Part shown: one piece after another, positions 54,601-64,000 of the stretch
How positions within the stretch are numbered: position 1 is the first letter of the stretch
Layout: the number at the start of each line of letters is the position of its first letter
Origin: Saccopteryx bilineata
Lineage: Eukaryota; Chordata; Mammalia; Chiroptera; Emballonuridae
Direction: 5' to 3'
Assembly (NCBI RefSeq): GCF_036850765.1
Contig: NC_089493.1
Location: forward strand, 9,983,632 to 10,047,631
Length of the DNA: 64,000 nucleotides
Translations under genes and position numbers: made by a program
The notes under the pieces: generated by a model
Told to the model about the DNA's origin: nothing
The model's database searches: none
What the model saw: only the letters and a program-made list of their open reading frames with translations

Positions 54601-57600
54601 ATCAACTCGGTCTAGTTTAACTTGGAAGGCTCCTTTCTGAGAGTTGGGGGTGGGGTAGGGGTTGGGGGAAGAATGGGCAAGGCTTACATCAGAATGTGGA
54701 CAGCATTATCAAAAACTTATGTTCCCGTCTCAAAGTCAACTGGAGATACCTTAAGATCCAAATAACTCCAGAATTCTAGAGTTTCAGAGAAGGTATTGTC
54801 ATTAGTTGGGCATGAATGTGTTTTGACATGACCATTTCACTTGCAGATAGTGTGTTGACCTACCAGGCAGAGCAGAAAATGACTTTATCTACAGACCTTA
54901 TGAGAGGGGAATAGAATGTTCTTTAGGGACCTGTTTAAAACAACAACAAAAAAAAAACCCTGTGAGGGATCATGTAGACAAGAAGGGGTTCTTTTTCAGT
55001 TCAACTGTCTGTGTTTGGCTCGTATACCGAATTCCCCAAGCTATCATTACTAGGAACAGACGACTTTCCCCCATAATACATAAATTACAAACAACCGAAT
55101 GGCATGGGAGATGGACGCTTGTGATTTTAAACCCAAGACCTTCTGGTCTACAGAAAGAATTTTACTGCTAAGTGAAACCAAATCCTCATCATGGTCCAAG
55201 CATCATTCTGGTTTTCTCCCTGGCAGAAGGTAGAGGCTCAAAACAAGAAAATAAACACAAACTTCGAGAAGGAGGCGACCAGGGAGCTGGTATTGGAACT
55301 GACTGGCCCAGAAATGGTCAAGCGCGCAAAACCAAGGCGTAACAGGCTGGGAAAGGAGAGGCGAATGTGCGTGCGTGTGTGCGGGGCAGCGTAGTCCTGG
55401 CTAAGAAAGGACAGTGAACGCCCCGACTAAAATCAAGTAAGTTAACTGGCCTGAATCATCTTGAGCTAGTAAGGGCTCAGCCTCCTCTGCCCACAGCAAG
55501 GCCAGGCCAGAGCTGAGTCACAGCAGCAGCAGATCATTTGATGGTGGCATTGAACAGGTGGCAAGACCTGTGGCCTCTGAAAGTGGCTCCTCCACCCTCC
55601 CTCCAATTCCCATTATTCCACCTGTCTCCGTTAGGCTTCAAAGCCTTGATTTCTGTACATAAGTAGAGGGGAAGGGAGTCTGGCTGCTTCTTTAAAAGGC
55701 AGACAGGAATTAATGGACCCGAGGTAAGTAAGTGTTCTTCCATGAATTCAGAAAGCTATTCAAAACCTCCAGCAACAGTGATGTCGAAGCAAGTTGGAGT
55801 CTCCTTCAGCAACGACTTTTTTTTCAGCAACGACTTTGAAGGACATGACATACCTGCTCATTGGTTTCTTCACTCAGATGATTTAAAAGAATCAACAATC
55901 CTATCTCATAAATTTCATATCCAGACCTTAAGATGACCTACCAGCAAATGACCACTTTATCAAATCCTTTTAAAAAGATAAATACACTAACAAAGTTGCA
56001 TATTACACACATCTCCACCAATACTAACTTCTCTTGACCCCAAATTTTATACATGTAACATGGCCACCAGGCACGGCTATCTTTTCCTATAATTTCCAGT
56101 TTTGTTTTATAATATTCTTTCTTGGGAAAAACAAAACGTAAACTTCAACCTCCCAAATTATCTTTTAAGTACTAAGTGTCTCTTTTTTACCCAAAATATA
56201 TATATCTTGCTTAGCTAAGTTTGATCACAAACATGTTTGGGGGTAAGTTTCTGAAAGTTAAGCAGCTAAAAGCTTTGGAATTATTTTATTAGCAAGTCCA
56301 TTGTTTTTCCGAGAGCTTTAAAACTATAGCTAAAAACAACAACAAAGTACACTTATTTAGACAGGGATGCAGAACCCTTACAAAGGAAAAAAGAACGTAG
56401 AAAACAAAAGCCTGGTGACTTCTTTATGTCATGGAATGTGTCCTTTCCTCTCTGGTTTGCTGACCATAATATAATGTGTTGGAATGCATAAGAAATGCAA
56501 ATAAAACATCTCTTCCTGTCTTTCCCTGAGAGCCTTTTTTTCTTAATTACATTTCCCCCAATCGGTTTTTTATAAAGAGGATCTCAGTTTGCTCTGAAGT
56601 TTCAACTGTGTACAAAGAAACGGGTCTCCATTGCTTCATGAGCGTCCTTTCTCTCCCTCCCCCCCCCCCCAATACCTCCAAAACTTCACAAAGGGGCGAC
56701 GTCTCCGGGAAGGTCTGTATATGACAAAGCTGACACACACGATAAATACGGGCAGGACAGGATGGGAGAACAGAGGAGAAGGCGGTGTCTGCCCTGCCCC
56801 AGCGCATACGAAGTCAACATGTGGCCCGTCTAACAACCACAGGGGCGCTTGCCCCCCCCCCCCCCCCGCCCCGCCGTGACCTGCCCCCCAATCCACATTC
56901 CAATGCTTATTTATGGGAGGTGGAGAGATTAGCAACAAATGGGTTTATGCAGATTCCTCTGTGTTTCAGAAGCCCTGGAAGCCCAGCGCAGTCTCTGAAT
57001 GGTGCCCTGCACCAGCTTCGAATCTCCCAGCAACAGCCGCCCACAGAGGAGGACCCCTGTGCCTGGCTCAGAGATGCCATTTGCATCCAGTAATTCCATG
57101 CCCGGGATGACTCTCTTCAGAGACTGAGTGGTTTCTACATCTTAATGTGTTCTGTGACACGGAGCCATTTCGCTGGTAACATCCTGAAGTGTTACCAGGT
57201 TGTTTTTTTTAACACCTATTTATATGTTGGACTGATTGGTTCGGCTCTAAGACAAGCATTTAATGACATGCCAGTCAGTCCCAGCCCTGCTTAAGTGTCC
57301 CCTCAGATGGGCTGGCTTAAAGAAAAATGACAGAAAATGTTCTTTAATAACTATGGTTTACCCATTTCTTTCAGATAGTTAAGTGGCACGTTCTCACCTC
57401 ATTTGCAGCTTTTAATCTCAAATGGACATTGCTTTTGAAATATCCTCTTTCTTTCTTTTCTTTGCTTTTTTTTTTCTCCCCGAGGCTGCCACTTGAAAGT
57501 TGAAATCTAGCAAGAATGTAATGGTAGGTGCCAGCTTTCTGAATTACAGGGTGACTGCCGGAGCTGATCCTAAAAAGCAAGTGTCTTTTTCATACCGCAT

Positions 57601-57820
57601 AAAAGGCTGAAATGTTTACATATCAAAAGGCTATAGGCCAATTTCTGTCAAAATTACACATGAAGTTAAGCAGTACAAGCAATTTATTTAAACACTAGTC
57701 ATTGTAGAAAAATTCAAAACCATATGCTCTTTTAGCAGTTTTTACAAATGCATTTGACCCATGACTTGGCTAGACATACAAGCTTCATAATTTACTCTAA
57801 ATTTCAAATCCCCTTGACGT
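54600..57820. other. Intergenic, non-repetitive, long C runs
   Basis: No gene or interspersed repeat recognised. Two long C homopolymers occur at 56659-56670 and 56852-56867. A short duplication, CAGCAACGACTTT, occurs twice at about 55807-55837 across a T tract. Several AT-rich stretches (about 55960-56340 and 57150-57420) have the look of non-coding conserved sequence but show no specific motif. Confidence 0.5.
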
Positions 57821-58060
57821 TTAAATAAAAGATCTTCATTAATGAGGTTTACATGAATGAAAACTTTAGAAGCTGATATCGATTAGCGAGGGGCTTCGGG
57901 AACCGTCTGTGCATTCGCTCTAATTTTCAAATGACTGACTTTGCTAATCATTTCAAGAGAAAGTTCCACGGAGAACAAATTATCGTCATTTGCATTCGTG
58001 ATTTGCAAAAGCCAGGGCGCACTTGGTTCGAAACAAACTTTGGTAAATCACTCCGCTAAA
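57820..58060. promoter_or_regulatory. Candidate conserved enhancer
   Basis: AT-rich but complex unique sequence with stacked homeodomain-type cores (GATATCGATTAGC near 57875-57890, GCTAATCATTTC near 57943) and several ATTTGCAT/TTTGCAAA-like words around 57988-58010. It lies about 4.5 kb upstream of GSC in a block without young repeats. Function is inferred from motif texture only. Confidence 0.4.
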
Positions 58061-58771
58061 AGCGGATTTCTGCAACCCTGCAGACCCGGCGTTATTTTTT
58101 TCTGATGCTTTGGGAACACGTCATTTTTCGACACCTTCTTCTTTACCCCCAGTGTTATGTTGAGTTTTCCTAACACCTTGATTATTTCGTCCTCAGGGGT
58201 TCCGTGCGTTTACTTGGAATGTTGCAAAACTTCCAGCAAAACTCAGCTAGTAAGCATCTCTACCTCCCGCTGAATGCGGCAGCTCTGGCCCTTGTGTGTG
58301 CTGCCCCTTAGTGGGGTGGCATCTGTGCCCGGTGCTCATCTAAACTCACAGGGGAAACTGCCGGAGGCTACAGGAGGTGTCTTCGAGGGAGCAGCAGGGC
58401 AGTGAAGTGGGTTTTGAGCATTCGTTTCGAGACATTGGATATTCTTAAAAGTCCAAATACAAAGTCCAACTGCGCTGTGAACATTGCGCCGGCTCTGAAC
58501 GCTGCTGCGCATGGGTTTCGGCCGCCCCTGTGCTTTGTCCCTAATGCCCCTGACCCCGCTAACTGGCTCTGCAAGGGGGGGGGGGGGGGCTCCGTACCTT
58601 TGAAAAGGACATGCCAGCTTGTTGCACATGTCACAGAAAACCCTACTTGAACACATTGGATTATGAACTCTGCTCTGCAACTGGGCAAGAGGCTGAAAGA
58701 ATTAAGAAAAGAAAGTCCCTGAAACCGTAAGAAGTTGGGGCTGAAGACGCATTTTCTTTTAAAGAGCCATG

Positions 58772-58830
<59 letters not shown>

Positions 58831-58919
58831 ATAGTGGGAGACAGTTTTGTCCACGATGAAAATATCTTGGGGCAGTAGGAGACGCCCAGACGCACACTCC
58901 AAACTTGGGCACTCTATTT
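58060..58919. other. Intergenic with homopolymer and dinucleotide tracts
   Basis: Contains a run of 15 G at 58575-58589 and a GA run at 58775-58826 (about 26 copies). No gene is seen. The GA tract gives an uninterrupted poly-Ser/Leu frame that is not a protein. Confidence 0.6.
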
Positions 58920-59420
58920 TACATCAAAGAAATTTAATATATGCCCTATGAATCAATTTAGCGATGATTGTGGTGCAAAAGCACCCTAATAGATGGCGAA
59001 CGCAAATACACCTTATGCATGTAGAATCCACTGATCTATTCTTTAATATCTTTAAAATGAGGGCTATTACCGGGGCGAGCGACTCTTCAGCAAACACATT
59101 TTCATAGACTTCTGCATGGTGATTGCTTCGTGTGAAATCGTGTGTGGGTGATAATAGGGAAAATCAGCGGCGTGTTTACTGCATCTCCGACCTAAGCGCT
59201 CCACAGCCGCCTCCGGCCGCTCCGTGTCCTCCCATGCTGAGCAGTGCGTGCGGGGCTGACAAACAATCGTGTAGCAACACGAGGTGGGCAATTTGTGCGC
59301 CTCGCATTTGTTATTCCAATTGTACCGGGAGACCCGAGGCCGATGATTGTTTGTTTAGCATGTAGCGAACACTTGTGGGTTTCGGCGGGAGGAGGAGGTG
59401 GCAGCACCTCTGACCGCCTC
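58920..59420. promoter_or_regulatory. Candidate conserved enhancer
   Basis: Unique, CpG-retaining sequence about 3.1-3.6 kb upstream of the GSC ATG with many developmental-factor-like motifs. These include AAACAAT SOX/FOX-type cores near 59261, CATTTGTTATTCCAATTGT near 59307-59325 and a FOX motif TGTTTGTTTA at 59348-59357. No repeat is seen. Called only from texture and motif density; conservation could not be tested. Confidence 0.4.
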
Positions 59421-60549
59421 CGAGGCTCCTGCCTTCCCGCGCACACAATGGAGCGCCTGCAGCTCGAGGGGCGATCTGCAGAGGAGGCCCCGTAGCGCCG
59501 TGGGGTGAGCTCCTGCAGAACTGGCTACATACTGAAGTAGGGTGGCCTCGGGGTCCCTGGGACCTCTTCCCCCAAGGTCCCCTCTGCAGGAGGACAGAAC
59601 TTCCAAATTGCTTTTCCTTATGTTGGACCCAGCTGATACCCGGACCCAGCTGATACCCAAACTCTGCCCTTGGTTGGGTGTGTGGACAGCACACTCCTTT
59701 GTCCCAATGGAAAGGACTTTAAAAAAAAAAATGCCCCGAAGTCCATCCCAGTCTCCTTTGCTAATGGGTAACAGTTATGCAGCCTCATTAAATGTTAGTG
59801 TCGTAAGAGACCCAATGAGTGTTGGCGTTGGTTCAATCAACTAAAAAACCTGAGGCCTGGAGAGGAGGGATGTTTTGCAAAAGTGGCAACATTCAGTCTC
59901 GAGCTCTGACGACTCGCGGTACAGTGCTCTTCCTTCTGGGAGTCGGTGGCACAGTGGGAGGACCGCAGGAAAGCAAGGGACGAAGTTTAAATCTGATTCT
60001 TATAAAGAGCAATGTACCAGGTGGAAGGAGGCAGGAAGGTGTGCGTAGGGAGGTTGCCTGATGTGCTGCCGTCTCTGTGCTGCGCTGATCTAAGCCCCCT
60101 TGCAGAAGCCGACTAGCTCGGTTTCCTGCGGCGCTGCTGCCTCGGGCAGGCTGGGCAAAGGTCTTAAAAGACGCATTCACGCGCCACCGCTCCGCGCGCC
60201 CAGCCACAAACACGAGTGCAGCCTGTGATTGTCTTCCAGTAATTGCACCCGAGAAAGGTCGAGAGGAATGTGTGCGTCCGGAAACGGGTGATTTAAGTCG
60301 CTAAGAGTGGGGCAAATACCTCTGTCCTTGTTGGTGGGAGAGGAGCGGGCGCTCCACTCCTTTCCCGAGACCTGACCCCTCTGAAGGGGAGGCTCACACT
60401 CTCCTCTGGGAGAGGTTTTTAATTGTAAAAATTCCGTCGCCTCCTGAAACTGAGACCCATCTCTGTTCTTCCCGATCGCCCCCCTACAACCACGTCTTAG
60501 TTTGCTCAACACTTAAAAAAGAAGCAAGGTTGTCAGGCCACCAGCGGGT
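59420..60549. other. Intergenic, mostly unique sequence
   Basis: No gene or repeat recognised. A 17-bp direct duplication (GGACCCAGCTGATACCC) occurs at about 59626-59659. GC content and CpG rise from about 60100 towards the downstream island. Confidence 0.5.
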
Positions 60550-61255
60550 GGGCGTGAAGGCACAGAGGTCCAAGCGGGGAGGCCTAGAGGAGGAAGCGCC
60601 GCCGCCTGGCTTCTCCGGGCCACTCCCGCGCGCCGCCGGAGTTCTGTGCTCTGACCCCGGGAACAGCAGTTGACAATGCCCTTTCCCCTTTGCCCCAACG
60701 CCGAGGAGGAGGCGGCCCACGTACTTAGTGCGGCGCTTTCAGACAGCTCTGCAGGGACCCCTGTTAGTTAACTCGAGAGAAACGGGGGAAATGGGCGTGA
60801 GTTAAAGGCGGCCCTCCTTCGGAAGACTCGAAGTGCCACCCAACTCTCGGCCCTCGGCTGTCTCGCTTGGGCCCGCACCGCTCCTCCCCCTGCAGTGGTC
60901 GGAGTGGCCGGCGTGCAGGTCCGAGAACCCACAGCTCTGCGAGACCCGGGCTTGCCGCGCGTTCGCAGGACCTCGGGGTTTCCTTTCGTTCCGCGCGCGC
61001 CGTCTCCTACCTTCTCGCGGGGCGCTCGGCCGTCTGCGCGCCGTCGTCGGCTGGATGAGCCTCCAGAGGCTCTGACGGGCGTCGGACGGTGCCTCACGAA
61101 GGATCCCGCAAACCACCGCGGCCGCCTCCCGCGGGCCGGGCCGCCGAGGCCCGAGAGCCCTGCCTGGGCCTGGCGGGTGACGGGTGTCTTTAAGGGGGGC
61201 GGGGGAGCTGTCCCAGTCAGGGAGCCGACCGGTCGGAAGGGGGAAATGCCACACA
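60550..61255. promoter_or_regulatory. CpG-island-like block 5' of GSC
   Basis: A long run of GC-rich, CpG-dense sequence that ends abruptly at about 61200. It gives long open frames on both strands, as expected for GC-rich DNA, with no family resemblance. It sits about 1.0-1.7 kb upstream of the inferred GSC start site, where a divergent non-coding transcript or a Polycomb-bound island would be expected at a developmental transcription factor. That role is inference. Confidence 0.6.
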
Positions 61256-61950
61256 ATTGAGGTTTTTTTTTTTTGGGGGGGTATGGAATTCCTAAAGCCC
61301 CATTTTTGGATCGAAACAAAAACAGTTTTTTTGCGGGAGAACACACCCCATTTCCAAAATTAATAATTTTTTAAAAGAAAAGAAACATGACAAAACCTAC
61401 CGATACTCACGCAGGAAACAGCTGGAAACATCGGTTCAGAATGCTACTTCTGATGGCCAATTTTATATAGTGGCTGAATTTGGTTTCCACTGTGTAAGGC
61501 CTCTAACTGACTATTACGGTAGTTTTCAGGCAAAGTGACTGCAAAAAAAATAAATAAATAACTACAAACATTTAAAGAAGCACGACGCACCTCTTTCATC
61601 GTTTTTGCCGTAACCAATTTTGGCCTTTGCAAAAACAAAAGGGTTGGGGGGGCTAACTAATTCCATTAGGGAGAGAATCTCAAGCTAACATAAAATAGAG
61701 GTTAAATTAGGCGGTGAGTGCATTGGGGACCGAAAGAAAAACTAAATTTTCAACCCTGCTTGAGGTGGACGCAGCCCCTCACATTTTCTAAAAAACAAAA
61801 CAAATTCCGAAGGGGAGAAAAAGTAGCCCCAAAGTAAAATCGGCCACAATGAATTTGAGCTTCTTGCAGAGGAAATCGCACCCAATAATAGGACCCAATC
61901 TGAGAGAAAAGGGTGGGGGCGGAGAGGTCGGACGGAGGGAGTTGTTAACT
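61256..61950. other. GSC upstream non-repetitive sequence
   Basis: AT-richer sequence between the upstream CpG-rich block and the promoter. It contains T and G homopolymers at 61262-61281, a clustered TAAATAAATAA near 61550 and no recognised repeat. It may hold further promoter-proximal elements; no specific site stands out. Confidence 0.4.
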
Positions 61951-61954
61951 GCGG

Positions 61955-61990
61955 CCGCACAATGGAATTAATGAGATTAACCAGGGCAAT
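61955..61990 (+). promoter_or_regulatory. Upstream P3 homeodomain palindrome
   Basis: TAATGAGATTA (61969-61979) is a second TAAT-N3-ATTA dimer site for Paired-class homeodomains, followed by CAATTAG at 61987-61993. It is a plausible site for Mix/Otx-type activators or for goosecoid's own negative feedback. It lies about 70 bp upstream of the distal-element-like block, in a stretch free of repeats. Confidence 0.55.
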
Positions 61991-62040
61991 TAGGGCGCCC
62001 GCCCAGCTCCGCTAGCCCGCGGCGGGGCGGCTGAATGGAA

Positions 62041-62080
62041 AAGATTAGGTTAATTTCATTAATTCTCAATCCACAATCTC
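62041..62080 (+). promoter_or_regulatory. Distal-element-like Nodal/activin response block
   Basis: Contains in order GATTA (62043-62047), the palindromic paired-homeodomain P3 site TAATTTCATTA (62051-62061) and AATCCACA (62068-62075), an exact FoxH1 motif. This is about 195-230 bp upstream of the inferred start site. The vertebrate goosecoid distal element, bound by Mix-family homeoproteins and FoxH1 with Smad2/4, has these ingredients at this distance. The motifs and spacing are seen; function is inferred from the known element. Confidence 0.8.
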
Positions 62081-62179
62081 TTTTCAAGCCCTGTAACCCC
62101 CTCCCCTTGGAACCTCTCCCCCTGCCCCCATCCTAAAGGCCCCCCACCCCACCCCACCCAAAGGAACAGAAAAGGCCAA

Positions 62180-62250
62180 ATCTGGTTCTGTTTGTCATCT
62201 GCATATTACCAGGAACTAAATCCAGGATGACGTCGACTCAGTATAAAACC
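62180..62250 (+). promoter_or_regulatory. GSC core and proximal promoter
   Basis: A TATAAAA box at 62242-62248 lies 247 bp before the ATG. Just upstream are a CRE/ATF-like TGACGTCG at 62228-62235 and an octamer-like TGCATATTA near 62200. GSC is known as a TATA-containing organizer gene with a Wnt-responsive proximal element in about this interval; I could not identify a clear TCF/LEF consensus here. Confidence 0.75.
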
Positions 62251-62270
62251 AACAAGAGGTTCAGCTGGGC

Positions 62271-62494
62271 TAAACTCCGTCCTACCCGCGGGTTGAGCTC
62301 AGCTAACGCTGCGGCGAGGGGAGGGCGGGAGGAGGCAGAGCGGACGCAGGGGGCGGGGAGGGGAGCGGGGCCGCGCGCTCGCCGGCGCTCTCTTTCGGTT
62401 TGGTCCGGCTCGGGAGGAGAGTGGACCCCCCCACTTTGAGGCTCTTTTCTCGGCGCGTCCCCACCGCCCCCCGGTCCCGGCGCGGGGCTCGGGG
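62271..62494 (+). other. GSC 5'UTR, inferred
   Basis: A GC-rich leader between the expected start site, about 25-30 bp after the TATA box, and the ATG. The start site is inferred from TATA spacing and is not seen directly. No uORF of note lies in this stretch; the ATG at 62227 lies upstream of the expected start site. CpG density is high and continues into exon 1. Confidence 0.6.
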
Positions 62495-62849
62495 ATGCCC
62501 GCCAGCATGTTCAGCATCGACAACATCCTGGCCGCTCGGCCGCGCTGCAAGGACTCGGTGCTGCCGGTGGCTCCCAGCGCGGCGGCTCCCGTCGTCTTCC
62601 CGGCCCTGCACGGGGATTCGCTCTACGGCGCCGGCGGCGCCGCCTCCTCGGACTATGGCGCCTTCTACCCGCGCCCGGTGGCCCCCGGCGGCGCAGGCCT
62701 CCCGGCCGCGGTCGGTGGCTCCCGCCTAGGCTATAACAACTACTTCTACGGGCAGCTGCACGTGCAGGCGGCTCCCGTGGGCCCGGCCTGCTGCGGGGCC
62801 GTGCCTCCGCTGAGCGCCCAGCAGTGCTCCTGCGTCCCAACGCCCCCAG
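62495..62849 (+). other. GSC: GSC exon 1, coding part
   Basis: Encodes residues 1-118 plus the first base of Gly119. It carries the eh1 repression motif and the low-complexity Ala/Gly/Pro region. The donor after 62849 is GTAGGG, and the intron is phase 1. The remembered human sequence differs at only a few positions (for example Gly74, Ala49 and Ser107 here), as expected for a mammalian orthologue; that comparison is from memory. Confidence 0.96.
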
Positions 62850-64000
62850 GTAGGGTCGCGCTTGCCCGGGCCTTCGCCGCCTGCCGCACTCCTCAGCCCC
62901 AGGAGCGTGGGCGGGTGGTGGCGCTAGCTTTTTCCACTTTGTACAGAGTTTTCTCCTCTTGCAAACCTGGACCCCCGACCCCCACCCCCCCCCTCACCCC
63001 CCCCTTTTTTTTTTCGCTGATCGGGAGCAGGGGTTTGCACACTTGCTGCAAACTTTATGCACGAGTTAGCGGAACTGTAATTCAGTGCCAGCACGGAGAG
63101 ACTTAGGCTTTTAGGAGTCCCTAACCGGCTTTGGGAGTGTGCGGGTGGACGCCCTAGCACGCTCCTCCATTTCTCTGCACCCTCGATTTCCGTGCACCTC
63201 CAATTCCCAGCACCCCCTTGTAGACGGTTTTAAAGTTGGAGTGGTCGCGGCGGGCGTGTGCGCCAAGGCAAAGGTAGCGGCTGACCGTGCGCTCTACTCT
63301 TAATCGCAGGCTACGAGGGCCCGGGCTCGGTGCTAGTGTCCCCGGTGCCGCACCAGATGCTGCCCTACATGAACGTGGGCACCCTGTCGCGCACCGAGCT
63401 GCAGCTTCTCAACCAGCTGCACTGCCGGCGGAAGCGGCGGCACCGCACCATCTTCACCGATGAGCAGCTGGAAGCGCTCGAGAACCTCTTTCAGGAGACC
63501 AAGTACCCAGACGTGGGTACACGCGAGCAGCTGGCCCGGAAGGTGCACCTCCGCGAGGAGAAAGTGGAGGTAGGTGCCGGGGCCCTGCCGGGCGCGCTTC
63601 AAGGCTCTTACCAGATAATTGGGCTCCAACCGAGTTTGCCCAGCTCTCCAAGGGTTTCCTTGCACTTAAAAACATCCCAGTGGCAGCCCGGAGGCTGCAG
63701 GAGGGCGCTTTAGGCCCAGGAAGTTGAAGGAAAATGCGGAAGCAGGAGCAAGTCTTCTTTCTTTTTGTTGGTTGGCGCGCGCGAGGTCCCCGGGTTCCGA
63801 GCCACCCGGAGCCCCCGGGTGTGCTGGCAATGGGGAAGCGCGTCTTTGATTTTAACAGTTGTTTTGTGCTCCCTTGCACAACAGGTCTGGTTTAAAAACC
63901 GCCGGGCCAAATGGAGGCGGCAGAAGCGGTCCTCTTCTGAGGAGTCGGAAAACGCGGAGAAATGGAACAAGTCGTCCTCCAAGGCATCCCCGGAGAAGAG
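62495..64000 (+). CDS. GSC: Goosecoid homeobox protein, 3' end beyond the window
   Basis: Coding sequence is join(62495-62849, 63310-63569, 63885-64000), about 243 codons plus 2 nt; the vertebrate protein is about 256-257 residues, so only some 13 codons and the stop are missing. Residues 6-12 (FSIDNIL) are the eh1/GEH motif that recruits Groucho/TLE corepressors. Residues 30-118 are Ala/Pro/Gly-rich. The homeodomain is residues 160-219, with W207, F208, K209, N210 and R212 at homeodomain positions 48, 49, 50, 51 and 53. Lys50 gives the bicoid-type preference for TAATCC. The acidic/Ser-rich tail starts at about 221. Both introns have GT-AG borders; intron 2 splits the homeodomain between positions 46 and 47, the usual Paired-class place. 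The start at 62495 has G at -3 and no in-frame upstream ATG. GSC is a nuclear transcriptional repressor of the Spemann/node organizer, later used in head, rib and limb development. The frame is intact across all three exons. Confidence 0.98.
62850..63309 (+). other. GSC intron 1
   Basis: A 460-bp GT-AG intron. It holds a C-rich then T-rich tract at about 62976-63014, so the opposite strand is strongly G-rich and could form a G-quadruplex. The acceptor is a pyrimidine-rich stretch ending TAATCGCAG at 63301-63309. No repeat is recognised. Confidence 0.93.
63310..63569 (+). other. GSC: GSC exon 2
   Basis: A 260-bp exon completing Gly119 and encoding residues to Glu205, including homeodomain positions 1-46 (helices 1 and 2 and the start of helix 3). 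The basic N-terminal arm RRKRRHR is at 158-164. The donor after 63569 is GTAGGTG. Confidence 0.96.
63570..63884 (+). other. GSC intron 2
   Basis: A 315-bp phase-0 intron between codons 205 and 206. The acceptor is TTGCACAACAG ending at 63884. It contains a short T/G-rich tract near 63757-63775 and no recognised repeat. Confidence 0.93.
63885..64000 (+). other. GSC: GSC exon 3, partial
   Basis: Starts with [12 protein letters not shown], the recognition helix including Lys50 and Asn51, then a basic and Ser/Glu-rich tail to Lys243. The window stops 2 nt into codon 244. The stop codon, 3'UTR and poly(A) signal lie outside. Confidence 0.96.

Noticed and set aside
60768..61346. 192- and 180-codon overlapping frames (-) in the CpG-rich block
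   Set aside because: Several frames on both strands are open at once, as expected in GC-rich DNA; Arg/Pro/Ala-rich with no recognisable family.
62227..62439. Upstream ORF for GSC
   Set aside because: Its ATG overlaps the TATA region and lies before the inferred transcription start, so it should not be in the mRNA.
62400..62729. Alternative 109-codon frame over GSC exon 1
   Set aside because: Shadow frame in GC-rich exon 1; the goosecoid frame continues through two splice junctions into the homeodomain.
63454..63982. Minus-strand frames across GSC exons 2 and 3
   Set aside because: Antisense shadows of conserved coding sequence; they cross intron borders with no family resemblance.

Overview
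This is mammalian nuclear DNA, not a microbial or viral replicon. It has introns with GT-AG borders, CpG islands, ancient mammalian repeats (MIR, L2, L1M, MLT1, MER20) and a dense set of young tRNA-derived SINEs. Those SINEs have intact Pol III A and B boxes and CT-rich/A-rich tails and resemble the VES-like SINEs of bats. A SPIN-type hAT MITE and other recent hAT copies also fit a bat. My best guess is a yangochiropteran bat, possibly an emballonurid such as a sac-winged bat; the family-level call is from memory and weak.

The only protein-coding gene I can support is at the far right end, on the + strand. It is goosecoid (GSC), a K50 Paired-class homeodomain repressor of the gastrula organizer and of craniofacial development. 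Exon 1 (62495-62849), exon 2 (63310-63569) and the start of exon 3 (63885-64000) are present, and the window ends inside exon 3 after about 243 codons. A TATA box lies at 62242-62248. About 200 bp upstream of the inferred start site is a block with a GATTA motif, a palindromic TAAT-N3-ATTA site and an exact FoxH1 motif. It matches in composition and position the activin/Nodal-responsive distal element known from vertebrate goosecoid promoters. A CpG-rich block 1.0-1.7 kb further upstream could start a divergent non-coding transcript.

Positions 1 to about 61.9 kb look like the gene desert 5' of GSC; in human this lies between GSC and DICER1. I see no gene there. It splits into (i) 1-8.8 kb, mixed old repeats and unique sequence; (ii) 8.8-14.1 kb, a cluster of related solo LTRs, a 1.2 kb hAT transposon and stacked SINEs; (iii) 14-35 kb, mostly unique sequence with scattered SINEs, a SPIN MITE and three minisatellites; (iv) 35.4-44 kb, an old antisense L1 broken up by LTRs and SINEs; (v) 44-52.4 kb, scattered SINEs and a Tc1/mariner-like element inside an older SINE; (vi) 52.4-62 kb, about 10 kb with no recognisable young repeat, leading into GSC and probably rich in regulatory elements.

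I did not find a previously undescribed biological system. The most useful observations are the GSC promoter logic, the repeat-free GSC-proximal block with several candidate enhancers, a complete non-autonomous hAT with perfect 8-bp target duplications and promoter-like motifs, the SPIN MITE, a fused LTR-LTR tandem, and poly(T) tracts flanked by target duplications that look like retrotransposition events which inserted only a tail.
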